In this document: positions 6,901 to 12,493 of the stretch, in pieces
How positions within the stretch are numbered: position 1 is the stretch's first letter
How the letters are laid out: each line of letters begins with the position of its first letter
Source of the DNA: Nitrosomonadales bacterium
Lineage (GTDB): Bacteria; Pseudomonadota; Gammaproteobacteria; Burkholderiales; Sulfuricellaceae
Length of the DNA stretch: 12,493 nucleotides
Reading direction: 5' to 3'
Assembly: GCA_003104895.1 (NCBI GenBank)
Contig: PQAG01000163.1
Span: 1-12,493, forward strand
Position numbers and translations under genes: made by a program
The notes under the pieces: model-generated
What the model was told of the DNA's origin: nothing
Seen by the model: the letters and a program-made list of their open reading frames with translations, nothing else
Database searches by the model: none

Positions 6901-8111
6901 AAATCCTGATGATTTCGGACGTCTATTTTCCGCGCATCAATGGCGTCTCCACGTCCATCGCCACATTCCGCGAAGCGCTTGATAAACAGGGCCATGAAAC
7001 ATGCCTCATCGCGCCTGATTACGACGGCATCGGCACGCACAACGAGGATGGCATCCGCCGCATTCCGTCGCGCCACCTGCCTTTCGATCCGGAGGACCGC
7101 CTGCTCAAGGCAGGCGCCGCCATGGCCGCGCGGGGAAAGCTGCGCACCGCCGATTTCGACCTGATTCACATCCAGACGCCCTTTGCCGCCCATTATCTGG
7201 GTGTGAAGCTGGCCCGCGAACTGGGCATCCCGCGCATGGAAACCTACCACACCTATTTCGAGGAATATCTCTACCACTATCTGCCTTTCATGCCCAAAGG
7301 CGCGGCACGCTACCTGGCGCGCAGCCTGTCGCGGCGCCAGTGCAACGATCTCGACGCGCTGGTGGTGCCTTCCCGGGGCATGCTGGAAGTGCTGCGCGGC
7401 TATGGCATCCGGACCCGTGCGGAAATCATCCCTACCGGGCTGCCCGCAGAGAACTTCACGCCAGGCAATGGCGCGGCGTTCCGCGCCCGCCACGGCATTC
7501 CGCCGCAGCGCCCGGTCATGCTCTATGTGGGGAGGGTGGCTTTCGAGAAAAACATCGGCTTCCTGCTTCAGGTCACGGCGCGCATCCGCCAGGACATGCC
7601 AGGCGTGCTGCTGCTCATCGCGGGCGAGGGCCCGGCACTGGGCCAGCTCAAATCCCAGGCAGAGCAGCTGGGACTCAGCGGCAACGTCCTGTTTGTCGGC
7701 TACCTCGACCGCAAAAGCGAACTGCCTGACTGCTACTGCGCGGCTAATGTGTTCGTGTTCTCTTCCCGTACCGAAACCCAGGGCCTGGTGCTGCTGGAAG
7801 CCATGGCACAGGCAACGCCAGTGGTCGCCCTGGCCGAGCTGGGCACCCGCGATGTGCTGCAGGAAGGGGAAGGGGCGCTGATCGCCGCCCACGAGATCGA
7901 GGATTTCGCCGCCAAGTCCATGACCCTGCTGCAAAGGGCAGATGCCGCCGGGCAATTGGGCGCGCGCGGGCGTGAATATGCAGAAAGCTGGTCAGCCGGG
8001 GCGCTGGCGGAAAGGATGCTGGATTTCTACCAGCGCACGATTGAACGTCAGTTTGAAGTCTCCACCCGTTCGCAACTCTGTGAGCCAAGCGCCTGTCTGA
8101 ACGAGGATTGA
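6897..8111 (+). CDS. GT4-family glycosyltransferase, probable diacylglycerol glucosyltransferase
   Basis: GT-B retaining glycosyltransferase of 404 residues, probably membrane-associated. The N-terminus (ILMISDVYFPRINGVSTSI) and METYHTYFEEYLYHYLPFMP (114-133) resemble the HTxYEDYxHY motif of 1,2-diacylglycerol 3-alpha-glucosyltransferases, the enzymes making monoglucosyldiacylglycerol. The donor half holds LYVGRVAFEKNIGFL (R213, K218), AGEGP (242-246), and the E-x7-E motif at E293/E301 (ETQGLVLLE). Lipid specificity is inferred; another GT4 acceptor is possible. Start is TTG at 6897, sharing bases with the upstream TGA, so it is coupled to the c-di-GMP protein and shares its PhoB-type promoter. 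The last 64 bp run antisense into the 3' end of the PlcP-type gene. The tail after about 385 lacks family resemblance. Confidence 0.85.
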   Translation: MKILMISDVYFPRINGVSTSIATFREALDKQGHETCLIAPDYDGIGTHNEDGIRRIPSRHLPFDPEDRLLKAGAAMAARGKLRTADFDLIHIQTPFAAHYLGVKLARELGIPRMETYHTYFEEYLYHYLPFMPKGAARYLARSLSRRQCNDLDALVVPSRGMLEVLRGYGIRTRAEIIPTGLPAENFTPGNGAAFRARHGIPPQRPVMLYVGRVAFEKNIGFLLQVTARIRQDMPGVLLLIAGEGPALGQLKSQAEQLGLSGNVLFVGYLDRKSELPDCYCAANVFVFSSRTETQGLVLLEAMAQATPVVALAELGTRDVLQEGEGALIAAHEIEDFAAKSMTLLQRADAAGQLGARGREYAESWSAGALAERMLDFYQRTIERQFEVSTRSQLCEPSACLNED

Positions 8112-8929
8112 GGGTTGAGGAGGGGAGCGGGTGCTTGGGGGTAAGCAGCGTCCGGCATGGGCTCCACCGCTCCGGCGGCCACCGGCAGCGTCACTGCGCC
8201 CCAGGCAACCAGTTCCATCCTGCCATCCATGTGCTCGATGATGGCCGTGCAGCTGTCTACCCAGTCGCCGCAGTTGAGATAAACCAGGTCTCCGACATCC
8301 TTTTTCACCGGCCAGTGGATATGGCCGCAAATCACGCCATCCAGCCCGCGCTCGCGCACGTTATGGATCACCGAATCCTCAAAGTCAAAGATGAAATTGA
8401 CCGCCGTTTTCACCTTGCGCTTGGCATAGCCTGCCAGCGACCAGTAGCCGGGGCGGCGCAGCGTGCGGCGCAGCCAGGATAGCCAGCCGTTGAGCCGGAC
8501 CAGCAGGCTGTAAGCCATGTCGCCCAGGATGGCCACCCACTTGTGGTGGCGCGTCACCTGATCGTAGGCGTCGCCATGCGCAAGCAGGTAGCGCCGGCCA
8601 TCGGCGGCAGTGTGGATATATTCACCTTCGATGCGGATATCGCCAAAGGAAGTGCCGATGTATTCGCGCAGCGCTTCATCGTGATTGCCGGGAATGAAGA
8701 TCACCTTTTCGCCATGCCGCGCACGGCGCAGCAGTTTTTGCACGATGGTGTTCTGCTCGCGCGACCAATAGATTTTCCCGCGGCTCATGGCCCAGAAATC
8801 GACGATATCGCCGATCATGAAAAGATGCTCGGACTGGTATTCGCGCAGGAAATCGACCAGCCGGGCGGCCTGGCAGGCTGCGGTTCCCAGGTGAACGTCG
8901 GAGATGAAAATGGCGCGAACCTGGGGCAT
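8048..8929 (-). CDS. plcP: PlcP-type metallophosphoesterase (probable phospholipase C)
   Basis: Calcineurin-like phosphoesterase of 293 residues. Metal ligands are all present: D11/H13 in FISDVHLGT, D41/D44 in IGDIVDFW, GNHD at 81-84, H118 in LLAHGD, and GHIH at 202-205. The pattern, including QKLLRRARHGEKVIFIPGNH, YWSLAGYAKRKVK and NCGDWVDSCTAI, is that of the PlcP branch. Automatic annotation often calls it UDP-2,3-diacylglucosamine hydrolase. PlcP of Sinorhizobium and Agrobacterium cleaves phosphatidylcholine or other phospholipids to diacylglycerol under phosphate limitation. A true LpxH role is the alternative, but a Pho-like box, two glycosyltransferases and a diacylglycerol kinase nearby favour PlcP. 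ATG 8929 follows the 88-residue gene's TGA by 1 nt, with GGAG upstream. Residues 245-293 form a Pro/Ala-rich tail not seen in the core family; it overlaps the convergent glycosyltransferase end. Confidence 0.88.
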   Translation of the reverse strand: MPQVRAIFISDVHLGTAACQAARLVDFLREYQSEHLFMIGDIVDFWAMSRGKIYWSREQNTIVQKLLRRARHGEKVIFIPGNHDEALREYIGTSFGDIRIEGEYIHTAADGRRYLLAHGDAYDQVTRHHKWVAILGDMAYSLLVRLNGWLSWLRRTLRRPGYWSLAGYAKRKVKTAVNFIFDFEDSVIHNVRERGLDGVICGHIHWPVKKDVGDLVYLNCGDWVDSCTAIIEHMDGRMELVAWGAVTLPVAAGAVEPMPDAAYPQAPAPLLNPQSSFRQALGSQSCERVETSN

Positions 8930-8930
8930 T

Positions 8931-9197
8931 TCAGGGCTCTCCAGATTGCTTATCCTGTTCCGCCCATAAAAAAACCAGCTCCCCGAGGCGATCCTTGGTT
9001 CTGGTATAGCGGTCGAGACGCCAGCTCTTCATGATGGCCATGGACAGCTCGAAATCGTCGTAGGACAACTCGTACAATCCTGCCAGGTCAAGCTTTTCCT
9101 TGTTGCACAGCGACTGGACAAGGTTCCTGAAAATTGCGTTGTCCGGATCGGAAGGCTTGCTGATCAGGCGCTGCTCAAGCTGTTTCAGAATGTTCAT
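8931..9197 (-). CDS. Small hypothetical protein upstream of plcP, 88 aa
   Basis: I do not recognise the family. The protein starts MNILKQLEQRLISKPSDPDN, then carries FRNLVQSLCNKEKLDLAGLYELSY and the acidic YDDFELSMAIMKSW, ending in WAEQDKQSGEP. It is soluble, helix-rich, with one cysteine and no signal peptide. Its TGA sits 1 nt before the PlcP-type ATG, so the two are almost certainly co-transcribed and probably translationally coupled. ATG at 9197 has only a weak GAGA-like ribosome site. A Pho-like box (9250-9267) lies 52 bp upstream. A role as a partner or regulator of PlcP is a guess from position only. Confidence 0.75.
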   Translation of the reverse strand: MNILKQLEQRLISKPSDPDNAIFRNLVQSLCNKEKLDLAGLYELSYDDFELSMAIMKSWRLDRYTRTKDRLGELVFLWAEQDKQSGEP

Positions 9198-9249
9198 GCA
9201 ATTCTCAAAATGGGGTGTTTGTCACTCCAGCAGAGTATGTCAGCAAAAT

Positions 9250-9267
9250 ATGATGGAAATATGACTC
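9250..9267 (-). promoter_or_regulatory. Weak Pho-like box upstream of the 88-aa gene and plcP
   Basis: The minus strand reads GAGTCAT, ATTT, CCATCAT. Each 7-mer matches CTGTCAT at 5 of 7 positions, with an A/T gap of exactly 4 bp. CATACT (4/6 to -10) begins 10 bp after it, at 9234-9239. It lies 52 bp before the ATG at 9197. On sequence alone it is marginal; orientation, spacing and the downstream gene raise its credibility. Confidence 0.35.
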
Positions 9268-9298
9268 GCGCCGGCATCCCGGTCAGAACCTGCCGTCC

Positions 9299-10528
9299 TT
9301 ACAAATGCGGCGCAAACGCCAACCGGGCTTTTCTGTCATGGCAGTGCTCCCACTGTTGCACGGTGTTTGAAATGAGCAACTCAAAGCGCTCATGCACCCG
9401 GTTCCAGTCGATTTTCTCCGCCGTGAGCCGGGCATTGCGCCCCATACGCCTGGCGTCATCCACACTGGCAGCGAGCCGCTGCGCCTGCGAAATGAAGGCG
9501 TGCGCGTCGTCGAAAGCCGCGCGCAGACCATTCTCGCCATGGCGGATATGCTCCCGCGCGGCAGCGCAATCGTAAGCCACCACCGGCAGGCCGCTGGCCA
9601 TGGCTTCGAGCACCACATTGCCAAAGGTTTCGGTGATGCTGGGAAAAATGAACAGGTCGGCAGAAGCATAATGTTCCGCAAGATCCTCGCCCGTGCGCAT
9701 GCCAGCAAAGATGACGTCCGGATGCATGGCCTGCAGTTTCGCGCGTTCCGGCCCATCGCCCACCATCACCAGTTTCATCCCCGGGCGTGCGGCCTGCATG
9801 TGACGAAAGGCCTCGATCAGCAGGGGCAGGTTCTTCTCCGGCGCGATACGGCCGGCATAAAGCGCCACCAGGCTATGGTCACGCGCCCCCCATGACTGGC
9901 GCAGCAGCTTGTTCCAGCGCGAGGGCTGGAATAGCTGCGTATCCACCCCCCGCGACAGCACCTGGAGGTTCCTGAACCCCATTTCGGCCAGTTCGTGGCG
10001 CATCGCCTCGGTCGGCACCAGCGTGCAGTGCGCGCGATTGTGCAGCCAGCGCAGATACACGCCAATGGCCTTGCCCATCAGGGGAGCGCCGTAATATTTG
10101 CTGTAGGTATGGAAATTGGTATGAAAATCGGAAATCACCGGCAAGTGCAGTTGTTTCGCCGCCGAGATGGCGGACCAGCCCAGCGGGCCCTCCGTCACCA
10201 CCTGCACCAGATGCGGGCGGCGCCGCTTCCACAGCGCAAGCAGTTCCGCCTTGGCCGGCAAGCCCATCCTGAGATCGCGATAGCGCGGCACCGGCACGCT
10301 GCGCACCAGCACCTCATCAAAGGACGCGGAGGATTCGGCCTGCTCCTGGCCCTGCCGCGGCCGGATCAGCTGAACCTGGTGATAGCGGCTGATCAGCCCC
10401 TGCACCATGCGCTGCGCCGTCATCGCCACGCCATTCACCTCGGGCGGATAGGTTTCGGTCACCACCGCCACGCGCAGCGCGGGGTCTGCCTGATGAGGAT
10501 TAAACAATAAATCGGGAATATCTTTCAT
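9299..10528 (-). CDS. GT4-family glycosyltransferase, MgtA/SqdX/Agt-like
   Basis: GT-B glycosyltransferase, 409 residues from ATG 10528. LRVAVVTETYPPEVNGVAMT (18-37), ISDFHTNFHTYSKYYG (132-147), SRGVDTQLFQPSRW (192-205), YAGRIAPEKN (224-233), GDGPER and E-x7-E at E300/E308 (ETFGNVVLE) mark the MgtA/SqdX-like group. This group includes mannosyl- and sulfoquinovosyl-transferases acting on diacylglycerol or similar lipids, and Agt of Agrobacterium, which glycosylates diacylglycerol beside plcP. Which sugar is used here cannot be read from the sequence. A TTG at 10570 would add 14 residues, but AGGA sits 7 nt before ATG 10528 and family similarity starts after it. A row of Pho-like repeats (10583-10611) lies just upstream. 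The 88-residue gene and plcP follow on the same strand after 101 bp. It is only distantly like the 6897-8111 enzyme, so the two probably have different products. Confidence 0.87.
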   Translation of the reverse strand: MKDIPDLLFNPHQADPALRVAVVTETYPPEVNGVAMTAQRMVQGLISRYHQVQLIRPRQGQEQAESSASFDEVLVRSVPVPRYRDLRMGLPAKAELLALWKRRRPHLVQVVTEGPLGWSAISAAKQLHLPVISDFHTNFHTYSKYYGAPLMGKAIGVYLRWLHNRAHCTLVPTEAMRHELAEMGFRNLQVLSRGVDTQLFQPSRWNKLLRQSWGARDHSLVALYAGRIAPEKNLPLLIEAFRHMQAARPGMKLVMVGDGPERAKLQAMHPDVIFAGMRTGEDLAEHYASADLFIFPSITETFGNVVLEAMASGLPVVAYDCAAAREHIRHGENGLRAAFDDAHAFISQAQRLAASVDDARRMGRNARLTAEKIDWNRVHERFELLISNTVQQWEHCHDRKARLAFAPHL

Positions 10529-10535
10529 GCCGGAA

Positions 10536-10539
10536 TCCT
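10536..10539 (-). promoter_or_regulatory. Ribosome binding site choosing ATG 10528
   Basis: AGGA on the minus strand, 7 nt before the ATG at 10528. The longer TTG start at 10570 has no comparable site. Confidence 0.55.
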
Positions 10540-10582
10540 GAAGCACTATTCCGGTACTGTGCTCCAGCAAGAAGAAAATTGG

Positions 10583-10611
10583 ATGACCGGAACGTGAATC
10601 TCCGGTGACAG
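10583..10611 (-). promoter_or_regulatory. Three Pho-like repeats upstream of the MgtA-like glycosyltransferase
   Basis: On the minus strand three 7-mers recur at 11-bp period: CTGTCAC (10605-10611), GATTCAC (10594-10600) and CGGTCAT (10583-10589). The outer two are each one mismatch from CTGTCAT; the middle is poor. Tandem 11-bp units are typical of PhoB sites. TCCAAT (10578-10583, 4/6 to -10) begins 10 bp after the second unit. The row is 54 bp before ATG 10528, in the 85-bp gap after dgkA. Confidence 0.4.
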
Positions 10612-10613
10612 CG

Positions 10614-10985
10614 TCACCCCGCCAGCACCAGCCCCCACACCATCACGACGTTGATGAGGCCCAGCAGCACGGCCGCGCTGCCGATATCCTTGGCGCGCTT
10701 GGCGAGCTTGTGGTTTTCCAGCGAAATGCGGTCCACAGTGGCTTCGATGGCGGAATTCACCAGCTCGATGATCAGCACCAGCAGGACGCTCGCCACCATC
10801 AGCGCCTTGCCGGCGCCAGCGACGGGGAGAAACAGCGCCAGCGGGACCAGCAGCAGGGCAATGGCGACTTCCTGGCGGAAGGCATCCTCATGGCGGTAGG
10901 CGGCCTTCAGGCCGGCAAAGGAATAATGCATGGCATTCCACACCCGGCGCAGGCCGGTTTTTCCCTTGAAGGGGCTTTCTTGCAT
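10614..10985 (-). CDS. dgkA: Diacylglycerol kinase
   Basis: Small integral inner-membrane kinase, 123 residues, that converts diacylglycerol plus ATP to phosphatidic acid. Three membrane segments are visible at about 37-54, 59-80 and 101-121, after an amphipathic N-terminal helix (WNAMHYSFAGLKAAY). Catalytic residues known from E. coli DgkA are present: E74, N77 and E81 in IIELVNSAIEATVDRI, and K99/D100 in RAKDIGSAAVLL. ATG 10985 follows AGGA at 6 nt. It lies between the CYTH-CHAD gene and the MgtA-like glycosyltransferase on the same strand. In this setting it could return diacylglycerol freed by PlcP to phospholipid synthesis, competing with the glycosyltransferases; that link is inferred from position. 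Confidence 0.96.
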   Translation of the reverse strand: MQESPFKGKTGLRRVWNAMHYSFAGLKAAYRHEDAFRQEVAIALLLVPLALFLPVAGAGKALMVASVLLVLIIELVNSAIEATVDRISLENHKLAKRAKDIGSAAVLLGLINVVMVWGLVLAG

Positions 10986-10999
10986 TTTTTATCCTTGCG

Positions 11000-11058
11000 G
11001 CAATGGGTGATGAGGAATGGGTAATGAAAGCCGCCGGCCACCGCTCATCCCCCATTGC
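11000..11058. repeat. 15-bp inverted repeat with degenerate GGGTGATG/GGGTAATG units
   Basis: Left arm GCAATGGGTGATGAG (11000-11014) pairs with CTCATCCCCCATTGC (11044-11058) at 14 of 15 positions. The 29-nt loop contains a second AATGGGTAATGA-like unit and a GC-rich core. It nearly fills the 91-bp gap between the CYTH-CHAD stop and dgkA. No T-run follows, so a REP-like or MITE-like remnant, or an mRNA-processing hairpin, fits better than an intrinsic terminator. Confidence 0.6.
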
Positions 11059-11076
11059 TCATGACTCATAACGCCT

Positions 11077-12493
11077 TCACTTCCAGAACGGCCGGTGCCG
11101 GTAATATTTCTGCCACGCCGCATCCATGCGGGCCAGATGCATGGTCACGCCGCGCGCGCACCAGCCCGAAACGGTGCTGAGTGCTGCCGTATCGGGCACG
11201 GCCAGGTGTTGCAGCAGGATGCCGGTGGTCGCCGCATCGTTCAGCACGCCAAGTTCATCCTGCAGTGCCGCCAGCGCCTGGATATAGCTGCGCGTGGCTT
11301 TGTCCGGAAACAGCGCGGCAAAAAATTCGGTAGCGTAGCGGAGTTTCTTTACAGCAATGCGAACCTCGTGCCGTTCTTCAGTGGGCATGGCCAATAGTGC
11401 CGGGCCGTGCTGATGCACGGTTTTGTGGCAGGCAGTCAGCACCCGCTGCGCCAGTTCAAGAACCGGCGCATCCAAACGCTGTTTCTGTTCGCCGCTGACA
11501 TGGTCATGCCAGCCATCCGCCATCAGCCAGGTGCCCAGGCTGAGCAGCATGCGGTCATAGCGCTGCGAGCGCAAAGCCATGTGCGCATCGTTTCTTGCCG
11601 CCGCCTGGGCCCTGCCGGCTTCCCGGAACAGGCCTTTCAGGCCCTGATCGGCGGGAAACTGCTTGAGAATGGGCGGCAAGGTCTGGGTGACGAACACGTC
11701 CCAGTTGCGCGCCGGGCCCAGGGCATTGGCCAGCCACTTCAGCTCGTCCGCAATGGCAGCATAACTTTCGCGGGGAATGGCCGATTTGAACTGGGGCAGG
11801 AGCGAGCGCAGGCGGCGCAGCGCGACCCGGATCTGGTGAATGTTTTCCGGGTTGCTGCCCAGCAGCGCACCCTCCTGGTTGGCCGTCCAGTGGCTGATGC
11901 AGTTCCAGGCGATGGCCTGGAAAGCATCTTTCACGCTCATTTCCGGCTTGAGGTCGAGCGCCGCGGCCTTGACCACCGGAGGCGCCGCCGTCAGGCTGAG
12001 GCGATAGCCGCGGTCGGCCTTGTTCACGTTTTCCAGCCGCAGCGGGATGGTCTGCTGCAGTTCCAGCGCCGCCTGGAACAGGCGCGCCGGATTGCCCTGT
12101 TTCAGCTCAAGCTCGATTTCACACAGCGGCGCACTCTTGTCACCGCTTTTCACCGCGCCCTGATCGAGCGCCAGCTCCAGCACATCGCCGTTATCCCACT
12201 GCAAAGCCCAGGTGGTGCGCCTGAATTCCGTGGTAAAAACCGCCTGCAGCCTGTCCCGCACCGCGGCGGATGAAAACAGTTTGCGCAGGGCTGGGTCGGT
12301 GATCTTGGTAAGATCGGGACGATCCTGCGCCACCACGTCCTCCCACTCGCCGCGCTGGTGCAGGCCCGCACGCACGCCGCCACCGCCTTTCACTGTCTGC
12401 ACCCACTTCGTGCCCACGCGGCGCACGCGCAGGGCAACGCGCTGCTGGTGCAGGCTCAGGTCCGGCGTATCGAAGTAGATGCTGTGCAGGTCG
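11077..12493 (-). CDS. CYTH-CHAD protein, inorganic triphosphatase-like (partial, N-terminus beyond window)
   Basis: The frame stays open from the stop at 11077 to the window edge, giving 471 residues; the GTG at 12426 is internal, because LHSIYFDTPDLSLHQQ, a standard CYTH segment, precedes it. Seen next are LRVRRVGTKWVQTVKG, TEFRRTTW, and the acidic EIELELKQG, all parts of the CYTH triphosphate tunnel. The N-terminal ExExK is outside the window. The C-terminal half is a helical CHAD domain with HQIRVALRRLRSLL and, later, HEVRIAVKKLRYATEFF, the basic faces that bind polyphosphate. E. coli YgiF has this architecture and hydrolyses inorganic triphosphate. Here it probably acts on triphosphate or short polyphosphate. 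It is co-oriented with dgkA after 91 bp containing an inverted repeat. It is the second polyphosphate-linked gene in the window. Confidence 0.93.
   Translation of the reverse strand, partial: DLHSIYFDTPDLSLHQQRVALRVRRVGTKWVQTVKGGGGVRAGLHQRGEWEDVVAQDRPDLTKITDPALRKLFSSAAVRDRLQAVFTTEFRRTTWALQWDNGDVLELALDQGAVKSGDKSAPLCEIELELKQGNPARLFQAALELQQTIPLRLENVNKADRGYRLSLTAAPPVVKAAALDLKPEMSVKDAFQAIAWNCISHWTANQEGALLGSNPENIHQIRVALRRLRSLLPQFKSAIPRESYAAIADELKWLANALGPARNWDVFVTQTLPPILKQFPADQGLKGLFREAGRAQAAARNDAHMALRSQRYDRMLLSLGTWLMADGWHDHVSGEQKQRLDAPVLELAQRVLTACHKTVHQHGPALLAMPTEERHEVRIAVKKLRYATEFFAALFPDKATRSYIQALAALQDELGVLNDAATTGILLQHLAVPDTAALSTVSGWCARGVTMHLARMDAAWQKYYRHRPFWK

Noticed and set aside
6753..7955. 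400-residue minus-strand open frame opposite the EAL-CBS-GGDEF end and glycosyltransferase
   Set aside because: Antisense to two well-supported genes; composition is typical of a shadow frame.
9198..9298. Possible terminator after the MgtA-like glycosyltransferase (CGGCA/TGCCG stem)
   Set aside because: A 5-bp outer stem with mismatched interior and no T-run; read-through to the 88-aa gene remains possible.
1..12493. CRISPR arrays, tRNA/rRNA genes, transposases, phage genes
   Set aside because: No regular spaced repeats, no cloverleaf or rRNA core sequence, and no mobile-element proteins in any frame.

Overview
The window is GC-rich (visually about 60% G+C), densely packed chromosomal DNA with the look of a betaproteobacterium. 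The exonuclease III, the GC-rich codon use and the DUF4124/glutaredoxin-like protein all fit a Nitrosomonadales/Gallionellaceae-like or related lineage, but the genus is inferred and not shown by the sequence. There are no tRNAs, rRNAs, insertion sequences, integrases or CRISPR arrays. Two genes run off the ends: exonuclease III at the left and a CYTH-CHAD protein at the right. No gene-free stretch exceeds about 165 bp.

Layout. 1-528 (-): exonuclease III, C-terminus missing. 665-922 (-): unrecognised 85-residue protein. 997-2544 (-): membrane CHASE-GGDEF diguanylate cyclase. 2708-3268 (-): exported DUF4124/glutaredoxin-like protein. 3351-4856 (-): two-domain polyphosphate:AMP phosphotransferase. 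A divergent 154-bp control region follows. 5011-6900 (+): EAL-CBS-GGDEF protein. 6897-8111 (+): glycosyltransferase resembling diacylglycerol glucosyltransferases, overlapping the preceding stop codon. Convergent to these lie 8048-8929 (-), a PlcP-type metallophosphoesterase, and 8931-9197 (-), a small protein just upstream of it. Then come 9299-10528 (-), a second glycosyltransferase of the MgtA/SqdX/Agt type; 10614-10985 (-), diacylglycerol kinase; and 11077-12493 (-), a CYTH-CHAD protein, N-terminus missing.

Main reading. The right two thirds looks like a phosphate-starvation gene set. PlcP-family enzymes release diacylglycerol from phospholipids. The two glycosyltransferases could convert it to glycolipids, and diacylglycerol kinase could return it to phosphatidate. 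The polyphosphate:AMP phosphotransferase and the CYTH-CHAD protein add polyphosphate chemistry. A near-perfect PhoB box (CTGTCAT, 4 nt, CTGTCAC) lies 46 bp before the EAL-CBS-GGDEF start. Weaker boxes of the same layout lie about 50-55 bp before the 85-residue gene, the plcP pair and the second glycosyltransferase. The most unusual point is that a cyclic-di-GMP protein is translationally coupled to a probable lipid glucosyltransferase behind the best Pho box, which suggests a link between phosphate-starvation lipid remodelling and c-di-GMP signalling. This is an inference from motifs and gene order and has not been tested.
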